DNA of 35,763 nt, from positions 90,757-126,519 of the forward strand of contig JAUSEE010000033.1 of NCBI GenBank assembly GCA_030650095.1, written 5' to 3'. This DNA comes from Candidatus Buchananbacteria bacterium. Lineage in GTDB: Bacteria; Patescibacteriota; Patescibacteriia; 2-01-FULL-39-33. The position numbers were made by a program, and so were the translations under genes. A model generated the notes under the pieces. The model did no database searches. It saw only the letters and a list, made by a program, of their open reading frames with translations, and was not told the DNA's origin. The number at the start of each line of letters is the position of its first letter. Within the stretch, counting starts at the first letter, position 1. Of the stretch, positions 17,235-27,144 are shown in pieces.

Positions 17235-18480
17235 TATATTACTGCCAATAAAATTAGCTTGGAAATCACTCTTCTTGCACAAAGGCAGAACTTTTTTGAC
17301 AATCCTGGGAATTATCATTGGCATTGCGGCTGTGATAATAGTGATGTCAGCCGGAGAAAGCATCAAGGGTTTGGTCTTGGGAGAATTTGAATCATTCGGA
17401 TCGGATTATATTCAAATTGAAATTAAAGTGCCTACCACTAAAAAAAATTCCTTTGCCAACGCCGGTGGCTTAGCCCAAGGCATACAGATAACCACCTTGA
17501 AAAATAAAGACGCCGATGATATCGGCAAATTAGGCAACATCAAAGAATACGGCGGGGGAGTGATGGGGCAAGGAGTGGCGTCTTATTTAAATGAAAACAA
17601 GACGGTTAATTATATGGGCAGCTCCGGCACTATTTTAAATATCATGGGCATTGATGTGGCCAGCGGCCAGATTTATACCAGTGAAGATGATGATCAACTG
17701 GCCAAGGTGGTAGTTTTGGGTTCTAAGGTAGCCGAGGATTTATTCGGCAACAACGACCCTCTTGGTAAAAATATTAAAATAGGCCGAACCACTTTTCGGG
17801 TAATCGGAGTGGCTGAAGAAAAAGGCATGAGCCTGGGTTTTAATTATGATGAAATGGTTTATATACCTCTTCAGACGGCCCAAAAGCTTTTGCTGGGCAT
17901 TGATTATTTAATGTTTATAACCGCCAAGGTTAATAATCCTGATACTATGGAAGCCACAGCCAGTGAGATAGAGGATTTGTTGCGCCAAAATCATGAGATC
18001 ACTGATTCCAAAGATGATGATTTCGCCGTAACTACCGCTACCGAAGCTCTGGAAATAATTAATACGGTTTTTGGCGGTATGACTCTTTTACTGGTGGCTA
18101 TAGCCGGTATATCTCTTTTGGTTGGCGGTGTGGGCATAATGAATATCATGTATGTTTCGGTCACAGAAAGAACTTTTGAAATAGGGCTTAGGAAATCATT
18201 AGGAGCCAAGAAAAAGCAAATCCTTTGGCAATTTTTGTGGGAGGCGATAGTGGTAACCTTGTTTGGCGGCGTAATCGGCGTGGTTATAGGCGTGGCTATA
18301 ACTTTTTTAATCAGTTTTATAGCTTCACAAATAGGTTTTTCCTGGGATTTTATTTTACCGATCCAATCTGTTATAATAGCTTTCTTATTCTCTGCTGTCG
18401 TAGGTTTGATCTTCGGCTATTATCCGGCCAGGCGCGCAGCTGTTATGGATCCGATAGTTGCCTTAAGATACGAAAAATAA
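17227..18480 (+). CDS. MacB/FtsX-type ABC permease 2 (tandem paralogue)
   Basis: GRTFLTILGIIIGIAAVIIVMSAGESIKG..., GGVGIMNIMYVSVTERTFEIGLRKSLGAKK, PARRAAVMDPIVALRYE; overlaps permease 1 by 8 bp. Confidence 0.95.
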   Translation: MNNILLPIKLAWKSLFLHKGRTFLTILGIIIGIAAVIIVMSAGESIKGLVLGEFESFGSDYIQIEIKVPTTKKNSFANAGGLAQGIQITTLKNKDADDIGKLGNIKEYGGGVMGQGVASYLNENKTVNYMGSSGTILNIMGIDVASGQIYTSEDDDQLAKVVVLGSKVAEDLFGNNDPLGKNIKIGRTTFRVIGVAEEKGMSLGFNYDEMVYIPLQTAQKLLLGIDYLMFITAKVNNPDTMEATASEIEDLLRQNHEITDSKDDDFAVTTATEALEIINTVFGGMTLLLVAIAGISLLVGGVGIMNIMYVSVTERTFEIGLRKSLGAKKKQILWQFLWEAIVVTLFGGVIGVVIGVAITFLISFIASQIGFSWDFILPIQSVIIAFLFSAVVGLIFGYYPARRAAVMDPIVALRYEK

Positions 18481-18534
18481 GGCCAGGCTGGCAGGCAGAT
18501 TTTTACAAACTCTACAGATTTTTAATTCTTTGTT

Positions 18535-19665
18535 ATGCTTCCTATACAAAATTTATCAATTTTTAAAAAGATAGACTGGTCTTTGTTTATAACTGTTTTG
18601 TTTTTGTCCATGTTTGGTCTGGCTGCTATTTACAGCGTGGCTTTGGGCCAAGGCTTGGGTGAATTCTTGAATTTTAAAAAACAAATTATGTGGCTGGTTC
18701 TGGGTGTGATTTCCATGTTTGTCTTTTCAAATGTCGACTATCATTATTGGCAAAGAATAAGCTGGATCGGTTATTTTATAAGTTTGATGTTTTTAGTCTT
18801 GGTTTTAACTCCGCTAGGTTCAACTATTCGTGGCACTCAAGGCTGGTTTTCTTTGGGCTTTTTCAGCTTTCAGCCGGTGGAATTGGCGAAAATTTTTTTG
18901 ATAGTCGTCTTAGCCAATGTCTATTGCCATTGTTCTAGAACCATAAATCAATTTCGCCATCTTTTTTTAATCGGCCTGATTGCTTTCATCCCTTTTATTT
19001 TAGCTGTCAGCCAGCCGGATTTTGGTTCGGCCATGGTGTTATTTTTTACTTGGTTTATCTCATTTTTCCTGGTCACTAAAAACAAATGGCACATAATTTT
19101 CATTTTGATTTCTTTAATCGCTTTGTTTATCTTGGCTTGGTTTTTCATTTTTGCCGATTACCAAAAAGACAGAATAAATACTTTCGTCAACCCCTCGCTC
19201 GATCCCTTGGGCAGCGGTTACAATGTGAGGCAATCAATTATTGCTGTGGGTGCCGGCCGCTTGGTGGGTCGAGGCCTGGGCTTTGGTTCGCAAAGCCAAT
19301 TGAAATTCATACCGGAAAGCCAGACTGATTTTATATTTTCGGTTATTGCCGAAGAACTGGGTTTTGTGGGAGTGGTGATGATTTTAGGCTTCTTCCTGTT
19401 TTTGTTCTACCGTTTTTATAAAATAGCCTTAATGGCTCCCGATGATTTCGGCATGTTCTTATCCATCCTGGTGGCCATACTGATATTCATTCATGTCTTT
19501 ATTAATATCGGCATGGGCGTGGGTCTTTTGCCGGTTACTGGAATTTCTTTGCCTTTCATCTCTTATGGCGGAAGTTTTGTGATAGTGATGCTGACTTTGG
19601 TTGGCATTGTTATGAATGTTTATAAATCCGGCTTGATTTCCAGAAAAAATGGATTTGATTTTTAA
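18535..19665 (+). CDS. rodA: SEDS-family RodA/FtsW peptidoglycan polymerase
   Basis: GTQGWFSLGFFSFQPVELAKI, AVSQPDFGSAMV, AVGAGRLVGRGLGFGSQSQLKFIPESQTDFIFSVIAEELGFVG, GISLPFISYGGS. Confidence 0.88.
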   Translation: MLPIQNLSIFKKIDWSLFITVLFLSMFGLAAIYSVALGQGLGEFLNFKKQIMWLVLGVISMFVFSNVDYHYWQRISWIGYFISLMFLVLVLTPLGSTIRGTQGWFSLGFFSFQPVELAKIFLIVVLANVYCHCSRTINQFRHLFLIGLIAFIPFILAVSQPDFGSAMVLFFTWFISFFLVTKNKWHIIFILISLIALFILAWFFIFADYQKDRINTFVNPSLDPLGSGYNVRQSIIAVGAGRLVGRGLGFGSQSQLKFIPESQTDFIFSVIAEELGFVGVVMILGFFLFLFYRFYKIALMAPDDFGMFLSILVAILIFIHVFINIGMGVGLLPVTGISLPFISYGGSFVIVMLTLVGIVMNVYKSGLISRKNGFDF

Positions 19666-19689
19666 TTTTTTATGGTTTAATATGAAATT

Positions 19690-20031
19690 ATGAAAGATAT
19701 CATACCCCCAAACAATAAGCCATCGGAAGACGGCTTAAAAATGATCAGCCATTGCCCGGTTTGCCATTATAGCAATACTGCTATTGAGGCTAAGGTGTTG
19801 GAAGAAAATGATAATTCCCACTTGGTTTATATAAAATGCAAAAGATGCCAATCGGCCGTTTTAGCTTTATTTTCCAGCAATAGTTTTGGCATTAGCTCAA
19901 TAGGCGTCATTACCGATTTTGAAAGCTACGAGGTGGCTAAATTTAAGAATTTGTCGCGAGTTAATAATGATGATGTTTTGTCTGTGTATAAGCATTTATC
20001 GGAAAATGATGATTTTTCCAAAGTTTTCTAG
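19690..20031 (+). CDS. Small zinc-ribbon-containing protein, unknown function
   Basis: CPVCHYSN ... CKRCQS paired CxxC motifs. Confidence 0.65.
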   Translation: MKDIIPPNNKPSEDGLKMISHCPVCHYSNTAIEAKVLEENDNSHLVYIKCKRCQSAVLALFSSNSFGISSIGVITDFESYEVAKFKNLSRVNNDDVLSVYKHLSENDDFSKVF

Positions 20032-20088
20032 TCTTGATCTATAAATCTCGCTTACCTTTAAGTAGCTGGGGTGGCTATTTTTTTGTTC

Positions 20089-20117
20089 TTGACTTTTTTT
20101 GTCTTTTAGGTTAAATT
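20089..20117 (+). promoter_or_regulatory. Promoter of rplY
   Basis: TTGACT (20089-20094) with TTAAAT-type -10 at ~17 bp. Confidence 0.5.
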
Positions 20118-20150
20118 AAATAAGTATAAAAATTAAGTAATTATTGAATT

Positions 20151-20804
20151 ATGACTCTTAAATTGAATTCCAATCTTAGAACTTTGATTGGCAAAAAAGC
20201 GCAAATAATCAGGCAAGAGGGGAAAATACCGGCTGTTGTTTATGGCCATGGATTAGAAAATCAAAATATTGAATTAGACTACAATGCTTTTGATAAGGTT
20301 TTTAAAGAAGGTGGAGAAAGCACTATTATTGATTTAGGCGTTGATGGCAAAGAAGTTAAAGTGATTGTTTCCGATGTGCAATATGATCCGGTCAAGGGCA
20401 GGTATAGGCATGTTGATTTTCATCAGATTAAAATGGATGAAGCCATTACCGCTAATGTGGAATTAAAATTCGTAGGTGAGGCTAAAGCTGTTAAGGAATT
20501 CGACGGAGTTTTGGTGCACAATATCAGCGAATTGGAAATAAAATGTTTGCCTGGCGATTTAGTTGGTGAAATTGAGGTTGATGTTTCTAAGCTTAATACC
20601 TTTGATGATGTGGTTACTATCGCCGATTTGGTGATCTCCGACAAAATTGAAATAATCGGACATGAGCCGGAAGATGTGGTGGCTATTGTAACCAAGCCCA
20701 GGGCCGAGGAAGTCAATGAACCAGTGGCTGCTGTCGAAGCTGCTCCTGTTGCTGGTGAAGAGGGCAAGGAAGAAAATAAAGAAAAAGAATCAGAAGCCAA
20801 ATAA
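20151..20804 (+). CDS. rplY: 50S ribosomal protein L25 / general stress protein Ctc
   Basis: KIPAVVYGHGLENQNIELDYNAFDKVFKEGGESTIIDL, VSDVQYDPVKGRYRHVDFHQI plus long acidic C-terminal TL5/CTC domain. Confidence 0.93.
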   Translation: MTLKLNSNLRTLIGKKAQIIRQEGKIPAVVYGHGLENQNIELDYNAFDKVFKEGGESTIIDLGVDGKEVKVIVSDVQYDPVKGRYRHVDFHQIKMDEAITANVELKFVGEAKAVKEFDGVLVHNISELEIKCLPGDLVGEIEVDVSKLNTFDDVVTIADLVISDKIEIIGHEPEDVVAIVTKPRAEEVNEPVAAVEAAPVAGEEGKEENKEKESEAK

Positions 20805-20807
20805 ACC

Positions 20808-21842
20808 ATGAAAAAATTGGTTAAGATCCAAATAGCAATGGCCGTTTCGCTTTTACTGGCGGGCGGCTTTTTTGCTTTTTTTATTTATCATCAGCTTTAT
20901 AATAATTTGGATGATACTTCCAGCGTTGGCGGCAAAGAGGCCGGAGAGATTTTTTACAGCAAATTAGATGGAATGGAAGTGTCAAAAGAAAATCAAGACG
21001 TCGCTCCTGTTGGCGTTATGGTGGAAAATCATGTTGAGTCCAGGCCGCAATCCGGTCTCTCTAAAGCTAAAATAGTTTATGAATTTTTAGCTGAAGCTGA
21101 TATCACCAGATTTTTGGCCGTCTATGATTTATCGGAAAATTTAGAAAGAATAGGCCCGGTTCGATCGGCTCGCCCTTATTTTATTGACATAGCCAGGGAG
21201 TACCGCGCTATTTATGCGCACTCGGGTGGCAGTCCAAAAGCCCTGGATATTTTAAGAGATGATGATTTAGTTTATAATTTGGATGAATTTTTCGGTTATA
21301 ATTCCGGTTATTTTTGGCGTGATGATAAAAGATACGCTCCTCATAATTTATATACCTCATCAGAGCTGCTCTTAAAAGCCAAGGAGCATTATGATGTTTT
21401 AAATTATGCTGATCTGGTTTCTTGGAAATTCAAAGACGGCAAATCAGCGGCCGCCAGTAACTTAGAAATAAAAATAAATTATTCCGATTCGCCCTCTTAC
21501 CAAGTTATTTGGAAATATTCCTCAGATTCTAACATGTATGAGAGATGGCAGAACAATAATCGCCATGTTGATGATGACGGCAGTATAATAGAAGCTGATA
21601 ATGTTATCATTCAATATGCTGAAACCGAGGTCTTAGATGAAATCGGCCGCAAAGACATTGAACTGATAGGAGAAGATAAAGCCGTTGTTTTCCGCGATGG
21701 CTTGGCTATTTTAGGCCGTTGGCAAAAAAAAGACACAGCCTCCAGGACCGTGTTTTATGATGAAAATAATAACGAGATTGAATTGAATAGGGGAAAGACT
21801 TGGGTGGAAGTAGCGCCTGCTGATTTAGATGTGTCTTATTAA
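20808..21842 (+). CDS. DUF3048 (YerB-like) extracytoplasmic protein
   Basis: VAPVGVMVENHVESRPQSGLSKAKIVYEFLAEADITRFLAVY, IGPVRSARPYFIDIAREYRAIYAHSGGSPKAL. Confidence 0.85.
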   Translation: MKKLVKIQIAMAVSLLLAGGFFAFFIYHQLYNNLDDTSSVGGKEAGEIFYSKLDGMEVSKENQDVAPVGVMVENHVESRPQSGLSKAKIVYEFLAEADITRFLAVYDLSENLERIGPVRSARPYFIDIAREYRAIYAHSGGSPKALDILRDDDLVYNLDEFFGYNSGYFWRDDKRYAPHNLYTSSELLLKAKEHYDVLNYADLVSWKFKDGKSAAASNLEIKINYSDSPSYQVIWKYSSDSNMYERWQNNNRHVDDDGSIIEADNVIIQYAETEVLDEIGRKDIELIGEDKAVVFRDGLAILGRWQKKDTASRTVFYDENNNEIELNRGKTWVEVAPADLDVSY

Positions 21843-22678
21843 TTTTTAATTATCATCAGTCTTTTCTTATCGCACAAATCATTCTTTATTTCTATTTTGG
21901 CTTGAGGAAAATATTCTTGAGCCATTTTTTTATTTTTTTGCGCATAATTTGAACCTATTTCGCAAAATAGCGCAGTTGGCTTTCGAGGCAGGTTGCTTGT
22001 TTGCTGGAATAATTTTTCGTAACTGTCTAAGCCGTACCGGCCGGCGTAAAGAGCTCCGGCTGGCTCGTATTTAAGGGGTTTGGAAAAAACATTCTTTATT
22101 TTTTTTTCTTCTTCCGGCACATAGGGCAAATTGGCGGCGATTAGATCAATCTTATCTTTTATATTATAAATCAAGTTTGTTTTGATAAAACTTATTTCCG
22201 CCTTGTTTAAATCAGCGTTTTTTTTGGCCGTGTTTAAGGCTGATTTAGAAATATCAGTAGCGATTATCTTGGTTTGAGGCAGGTATTTCTTAAGAGCCAC
22301 AGCTATGGCTCCAGAACCGGTGCCGACATCGCAAATAGTCAGGCTTTTAGTGCCGACATATTTTATAACTTCTTCCACCAGCAGTTCGGTTTCGGGGCGG
22401 GGGATTAAGACATTTTTATTCACTAAAAATCTAAGGCCGTAAAATTCTTTTTCACCTGTTAGATAGGCTACCGGTTCAAACTTTGATCTTCTTTTGACTA
22501 AGGCTTTATATTTTTTTTCTTGGGCCTTGGTTATTTTCAATTTCGGGTTGGCCAGGATGAATTCTTTTGATTTTTTAAGCGTGCAAGCCAACAAAACTTC
22601 GGCATCCAAAATGGCCGAAGGAACTTTGGCCTGGTTTAATTTGTCTGCTGCAATTTTTCCCGCTTCAATTATGGTCAT
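21839..22678 (-). CDS. prmC: Peptide chain release factor N5-glutamine methyltransferase PrmC
   Basis: PVAYLTGEKEFYGLRFLVNKNVLIPRPETELLVE, DVGTGSGAIAVAL, IAANLPYVPE (NPPY-type motif). Confidence 0.93.
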   Translation of the reverse strand: MTIIEAGKIAADKLNQAKVPSAILDAEVLLACTLKKSKEFILANPKLKITKAQEKKYKALVKRRSKFEPVAYLTGEKEFYGLRFLVNKNVLIPRPETELLVEEVIKYVGTKSLTICDVGTGSGAIAVALKKYLPQTKIIATDISKSALNTAKKNADLNKAEISFIKTNLIYNIKDKIDLIAANLPYVPEEEKKIKNVFSKPLKYEPAGALYAGRYGLDSYEKLFQQTSNLPRKPTALFCEIGSNYAQKNKKMAQEYFPQAKIEIKNDLCDKKRLMIIKN

Positions 22679-22680
22679 AA

Positions 22681-23352
22681 TTAAAAGCTGTTTTTGTGCC
22701 TCATTATTTTTCTGGCTTTTCTAACCTGGCTCATTAATTTTAACCTGTCAGAAAAACCTTGCCACAGGCCGTATTTCTTTTCTTTGATAACTTGGTGGAG
22801 ATTTTTTAAAACCGGATAGCTGACTTTTAGCTTATTTTTTTTGGCATAATAATTCATGACAGTTTCAATGCCAAAATCAAGAATGTTTTTATTTTTGGGC
22901 AAGCTGTTAAAAAATTCCCTGGTCATGGCTCTTTCTCCGCCAATGGCGTACATCGGATATATTTTAGGAATCAGGGCGCCCAAACCGAAAACCCGGTCGC
23001 GCAAGCCAATAGACATAACTGCTCGGCCGCTTGTAACCGGATTTAAAACCTGGCTGATGTGGCGTGTGGTTAAGTTTTCCAAATCAGCATCGGCAAACAT
23101 AATAATTTCTCCACTAGACTCTTCCACGCCGGCGATCATGGCGCTGCCTTTGCCTTGTGTTTTTTTCCTTTCAATCACTTTGACTTTAAATTGTTTGGCC
23201 ACTTCGGCTGTGTTGTCTTGGCAGGCGTCGGCTACGACTATTATTTCGTCAACTTCTTTGGCTTGACTAGTCACGCTTAAAACAGCAGAAATATTATCTG
23301 CTTCGTTGTGGGCCGGTATGATAAGGCTGATTCTTATGTTTGATTTATTCAT
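22681..23352 (-). CDS. Family 2 glycosyltransferase
   Basis: ISLIIPAHNEADNISAVL..., IIVVADACQDNTAEVAKQ, GKGSAMIAGVEESSGEIIMFADADLE. Confidence 0.88.
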   Translation of the reverse strand: MNKSNIRISLIIPAHNEADNISAVLSVTSQAKEVDEIIVVADACQDNTAEVAKQFKVKVIERKKTQGKGSAMIAGVEESSGEIIMFADADLENLTTRHISQVLNPVTSGRAVMSIGLRDRVFGLGALIPKIYPMYAIGGERAMTREFFNSLPKNKNILDFGIETVMNYYAKKNKLKVSYPVLKNLHQVIKEKKYGLWQGFSDRLKLMSQVRKARKIMRHKNSF

Positions 23353-23410
23353 CTGATGTGAATTATAGCAATTTTTGGGTTAAGAAAAAAGAAGCCGAAT
23401 CAGGCTTCTT

Positions 23411-24475
23411 TTATGATTGCAACATTTCTAGTTCCGCTTTTTCTCTCAAGTTTTGTATTATAGGTTCAAGATCGCCATCTAAAATATTGGGAATATTGCC
23501 GAAATTCTCGCCAATGCGGTGATCGGTTATCCGGTCTTGAGGGAAATTATAAGTTCTTATTTTTTCACTTCTGTCACCGGTGCCGATTTGCATTTTTCTT
23601 TCGCTTGATGATTTTTTTCTTTCTTCATCGGCCATATTAGCTAAAATTCTGGAACGCAAGACCATCATGGCTTTTTCCCTGTTCTGCAGTTGTGATCTTT
23701 CATCTTGGCAGGAAACGATGGTATTGGTGGGGATGTGAGTGATTCTAACGGCTGATTTGGTGGTGTTAACAGATTGTCCGCCATGGCCGCCGGCGCAAAA
23801 AGTGTCTATTCTTAAATCTTTGGGATCAATATGAAGATCAACTTCTGCCGCTTCCGGCAAAACAGCCACAGTGGTGGTGGAAGTGTGGACTCGTCCTTTC
23901 TTTTCTGTTTCCGGCACTCTTTGGACGCGATGGACGCCGCTTTCAAATTTCATGGTGCCATAGACATCTTGACCGGTGATTTCAAAAATGACTTCTTTAA
24001 AGCCGCCGATGCCGATTTGATTGGAAGAAAGCAGTTTCGTTTTCCAACCTTCTCTTTCGGCAAATTTGGAATACATTCTAAAAAGTTCAGCGGCAAATAA
24101 GGCTGATTCGTCTCCGCCGGCGCCGGCTCTTATTTCGATGATGACATTTTTTCGGTCGTTTGGATCTTTGGGAGCAAGCAGGAATTTTATTTCTTTTTCT
24201 AAATCTGCTTTTTGCTGTTCCAAATCTGATTTTTCTTCCTGGGAAACAGCTTGCAATTCCTGGTCGTCTGTATTTTCTTTTATCATTTTTACGGTTTCTT
24301 CCAAATCATAATTTATCTTATCCAATTTTTTCTTGGTTCTAATCGTTTCTTTCAAATCCTCATATTCTTGCGATATCTCTTTTAATTTTTGGGTATTAGA
24401 AACAACCGACTCGTCTTGCAGGAGCCGTTCCAATTCATCAAATCTGGATTGTATCTTTTTTAATTTATCGTACAT
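23411..24475 (-). CDS. prfA: Peptide chain release factor 1
   Basis: GGQ motif [24 protein letters not shown], anticodon-loop region, [22 protein letters not shown]1 rather than RF2 is inferred from overall similarity. Confidence 0.92.
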   Translation of the reverse strand: MYDKLKKIQSRFDELERLLQDESVVSNTQKLKEISQEYEDLKETIRTKKKLDKINYDLEETVKMIKENTDDQELQAVSQEEKSDLEQQKADLEKEIKFLLAPKDPNDRKNVIIEIRAGAGGDESALFAAELFRMYSKFAEREGWKTKLLSSNQIGIGGFKEVIFEITGQDVYGTMKFESGVHRVQRVPETEKKGRVHTSTTTVAVLPEAAEVDLHIDPKDLRIDTFCAGGHGGQSVNTTKSAVRITHIPTNTIVSCQDERSQLQNREKAMMVLRSRILANMADEERKKSSSERKMQIGTGDRSEKIRTYNFPQDRITDHRIGENFGNIPNILDGDLEPIIQNLREKAELEMLQS

Positions 24476-24660
24476 AATTTATATATGTGATATTTGATTA
24501 TAACAGAATAGGCCGTTTTTTGCAAAAATAGGAGAAACCAATAAACCCATTAAATTTGTCAACTATTCTTTGGAATATTGCATATTAAGTTTTGCTTTTT
24601 TGCTATATTTATCTTAAAATTAAAGTAAGGAGGCAGCTATTTCCTAATATTTTTTGGGTT

Positions 24661-25170
24661 ATGGAGAAATATGTTTTTAGAAAATATAACAAGGAATATC
24701 TTGATTTTTTCAAATCAGAAAAAAAGAAATTGTCCCGAGCTCTTGGCGCAACAGCCAGAATTGAGCATGTCGGGTCAACGGCGATTTCTAATCTGGGCGG
24801 CAAGGGCATTTTGGATATCGCCGTCGGTGTTTTAAAATCTAAAATGGCGGCAGCCAAAAAACAGTTAGAGCAAGCTGGTTATGAATTTCGCGAGTCAGCC
24901 AGCTACCCCGAAAGATTATTTTTCAGGATTGATTATCCCTATAAAAACAGAAAGAGACGAGTCCACATCCATCTAATGATATTAAATAGCCAAGACTTCC
25001 AGGGCATGATTGGTTTTCGCCAGTATTTATTAAATCATCCGGAAGCCATTGAAGAATACATTAAAATAAAAAAAGCGGGAGTTAGATACACTCTGGGCGA
25101 TGGCCAGAAATATAGAAAGTATAAAGAGAAATTTATTAAAAATATTGTAAAAAAAGCAGTTTATTTTTAA
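24661..25170 (+). CDS. GrpB/UPF0157 nucleotidyltransferase-fold protein
   Basis: Start moved to ATG 24661. IEHVGSTAISNLGGKGILDIAVGV, HIHLMILNSQDFQGMIGFRQYLLNHPEAIEEY. Confidence 0.85.
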   Translation: MEKYVFRKYNKEYLDFFKSEKKKLSRALGATARIEHVGSTAISNLGGKGILDIAVGVLKSKMAAAKKQLEQAGYEFRESASYPERLFFRIDYPYKNRKRRVHIHLMILNSQDFQGMIGFRQYLLNHPEAIEEYIKIKKAGVRYTLGDGQKYRKYKEKFIKNIVKKAVYF

Positions 25171-25174
25171 ACTT

Positions 25175-25492
25175 ATGAATCCATTTATTTTAAACGTCTC
25201 CATAGTCATATTACTGGATCTGGCCGGCATCGTAACAGCCAAGATTTATAGCCTTAATAAAAATTCTGTTTGGCTGTGGTTGGCTATCTTATTTTTTGCC
25301 GGCACGGGCTTATTTTTTGCTCGCTCGCTCAAATACGAGGGCGCGGCTACTGTCAATATTTTATGGGTGGCTGGCTCGGCCATAGTTGTCACCTTAGTCG
25401 GCTATTTTGCTTTTAAAGAAGATATAACGCTAATTCAGGCTATAGGAATTTTAATAATAATAATCGGTTTGATATTTATAAACTTAAAATAG
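25175..25492 (+). CDS. Small 4-TM DMT/SMR-like membrane protein
   Basis: ~105 aa, four hydrophobic helices, TVNILWVAGSAIVVTLVGYFAFKEDITLIQAIGILIIIIGLIFINL resembles EmrE/EamA half. Confidence 0.75.
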   Translation: MNPFILNVSIVILLDLAGIVTAKIYSLNKNSVWLWLAILFFAGTGLFFARSLKYEGAATVNILWVAGSAIVVTLVGYFAFKEDITLIQAIGILIIIIGLIFINLK

Positions 25493-25499
25493 AAATAAT

Positions 25500-26156
25500 A
25501 TGAATAAAAAGATTGTTATTCTAACTGTGGCTGTTGTTTTATTAATTATAGTTGCTTGGTCGCCGTGGATAACCAACGCCTATTCTAAAAAGGTAGTCTT
25601 AGAAAAATTTACTGCTAAATGGCAAGGAGTCAGTGATGGCTGCGGCTTTAATTGCGATGGCTGCGGCATTGGCGAATCACGCCGAACTTTATTTGGTGTT
25701 AATGTAAAAATAGAATACGCTTGTGGCATGTTGCCGGAAGACTCTGCTAAATACAATCAAAAGAGCACTATTTTTGTTTCATCTTTAGGAACTGCTTATG
25801 AATTCAAGCAGAGCCAAAGTGATCAGAAAAAAGAAGATGATCAGCCGGTCCAAGAAAACAATAATAATTATGAAACGCTTAATATTTCTTTGGGGGAAGA
25901 GTTTACTTTGCATAAAAACCAATCAGCTATAATTAATGAAAGTGGCCTAGCTATAAAGATAACCGAATTTTATAATTCGCCCTGTCCAAAAGGTGTCCAG
26001 TGCATTTGGTCTGGAGTAGGCATAGCTTTTGCATACAGTTATGGCGGCGAAGTTCAAAAAGGCATAGATTTGGTTCAGGCTTTCGGCTATAAAACAAATA
26101 TTATTGATACCGATAATGAAACTTATGCTAAATTAAAAATCACAAAAATAGAATAG
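25500..26156 (+). CDS. Exported/anchored protein with Cys cluster and CPxGVQCIW domain, unknown function
   Basis: N-terminal TM/signal; CGFNCDGCG cluster; SPCPKGVQCIWSGVG motif. Confidence 0.7.
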   Translation: MNKKIVILTVAVVLLIIVAWSPWITNAYSKKVVLEKFTAKWQGVSDGCGFNCDGCGIGESRRTLFGVNVKIEYACGMLPEDSAKYNQKSTIFVSSLGTAYEFKQSQSDQKKEDDQPVQENNNNYETLNISLGEEFTLHKNQSAIINESGLAIKITEFYNSPCPKGVQCIWSGVGIAFAYSYGGEVQKGIDLVQAFGYKTNIIDTDNETYAKLKITKIE

Positions 26157-26172
26157 TTTTTAGGGATAACAA

Positions 26173-26197
26173 AAACTCGCGCCGGAGCGCGAGTTTT
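26173..26197. terminator. Bidirectional terminator between convergent genes
   Basis: AACTCGCGC-CGGA-GCGCGAGTT with T/A tracts on both sides. Confidence 0.85.
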
Positions 26198-26210
26198 TTA
26201 ATCTGAAGTA

Positions 26211-26507
26211 TTATTTGTCTATTTCAATTTTTGTTTTTTTGGTTGCTTGTTTGGCTTTCTGTTTGGCTTTTTTTTCTGTTTTCTTAACAGTCTTGCCTAT
26301 CTTGGTAGCTGTTTCAACTTTCTTTTTAAACTTATCAACTCTTCTGGCTGAATCGACTAGTTTTTGTTTGCCGGTATAAAATGGATGGCAGGCAGAACAA
26401 ATTTCCACAGAAATGTTTTCTAGAGTTGAGCCAATAGTAAAAGTGTTGCCGCAAGCGCAAGTTACCTTAGCTTCTTTAAAATACTTCGGATGAATGTCTT
26501 TTTTCAT
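26211..26507 (-). CDS. rpmE: 50S ribosomal protein L31 (zinc-type) with Lys-rich C-terminal extension
   Basis: [63 protein letters not shown]. Confidence 0.95.
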   Translation of the reverse strand: MKKDIHPKYFKEAKVTCACGNTFTIGSTLENISVEICSACHPFYTGKQKLVDSARRVDKFKKKVETATKIGKTVKKTEKKAKQKAKQATKKTKIEIDK

Positions 26508-26598
26508 AATTATCGCTGGTTCTTTAGATGATATTTTTTATATCTTTGTATTTAACAAATAAAACTTTAGCATATTATTTAATTTTTGGCAAGAGGCT

Positions 26599-27009
26599 CT
26601 ATTTTCGCTTTCGAATCCTTTTAGAATGATGGGAAACAGCAAAGACGCCGATAACTGCAGTATACATTACCGCAAAACCTTCCGGCACGCTGTAGTAGCC
26701 CTGTGAAAATGGAGCTAAAATTACAAAAACAGCCATTATCACAGTCCAAGCAATCACAAACCATTCGCCGACAAACCTGGATTTAAAATCGTCTTTCCAA
26801 CGGGTGTATTCTTTCTCGCTGGTGTAAATGCCCAAAATCGCCAAATAGATTATGCCGATGGAACTGGTGGAAATATCAAACTGATGGCCGGAAAAGAAAT
26901 CAGCCAAAAAGAAAACCATAGTTAAAACAGTCCAGAAGTTTAATATCCTTTTTAAGATTAAGCGATCGAAGAATATGTTTTCTCTTTTGTTTATTTTCTT
27001 TATCAACAT
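26599..27009 (-). CDS. Small membrane protein, unknown function
   Basis: Several hydrophobic helices; no family recognised with certainty. Confidence 0.65.
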   Translation of the reverse strand: MLIKKINKRENIFFDRLILKRILNFWTVLTMVFFLADFFSGHQFDISTSSIGIIYLAILGIYTSEKEYTRWKDDFKSRFVGEWFVIAWTVIMAVFVILAPFSQGYYSVPEGFAVMYTAVIGVFAVSHHSKRIRKRK

Positions 27010-27037
27010 GCTTTAATTTTACAATAAATTAATAAGA

Positions 27038-27066
27038 TTGACAAAGCTTGTTATTAGTTTTAGGAT
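27038..27066 (+). promoter_or_regulatory. Promoter of 27145 gene
   Basis: TTGACA (27038-27043), 17 bp, TAGGAT (27061-27066). Confidence 0.65.
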
Positions 27067-27080
27067 TTAATTAATTTGTA

Positions 27081-27095
27081 GCTCTTTAAAAAACC
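27081..27095 (+). promoter_or_regulatory. boxA-like leader element
   Basis: GCTCTTTAAAAAACC just downstream of the predicted transcription start. Confidence 0.5.
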
Positions 27096-27144
27096 AAAAT
27101 AACCTGTTTTATACAAGAACAAACCCAACCAGGAGGAACCACTC

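Noticed and set aside
20423-20809. 128-aa minus-strand ORF within rplY
   Set aside because: Ser/Thr-rich antisense shadow of the Glu/Val-rich L25 C-terminal domain.
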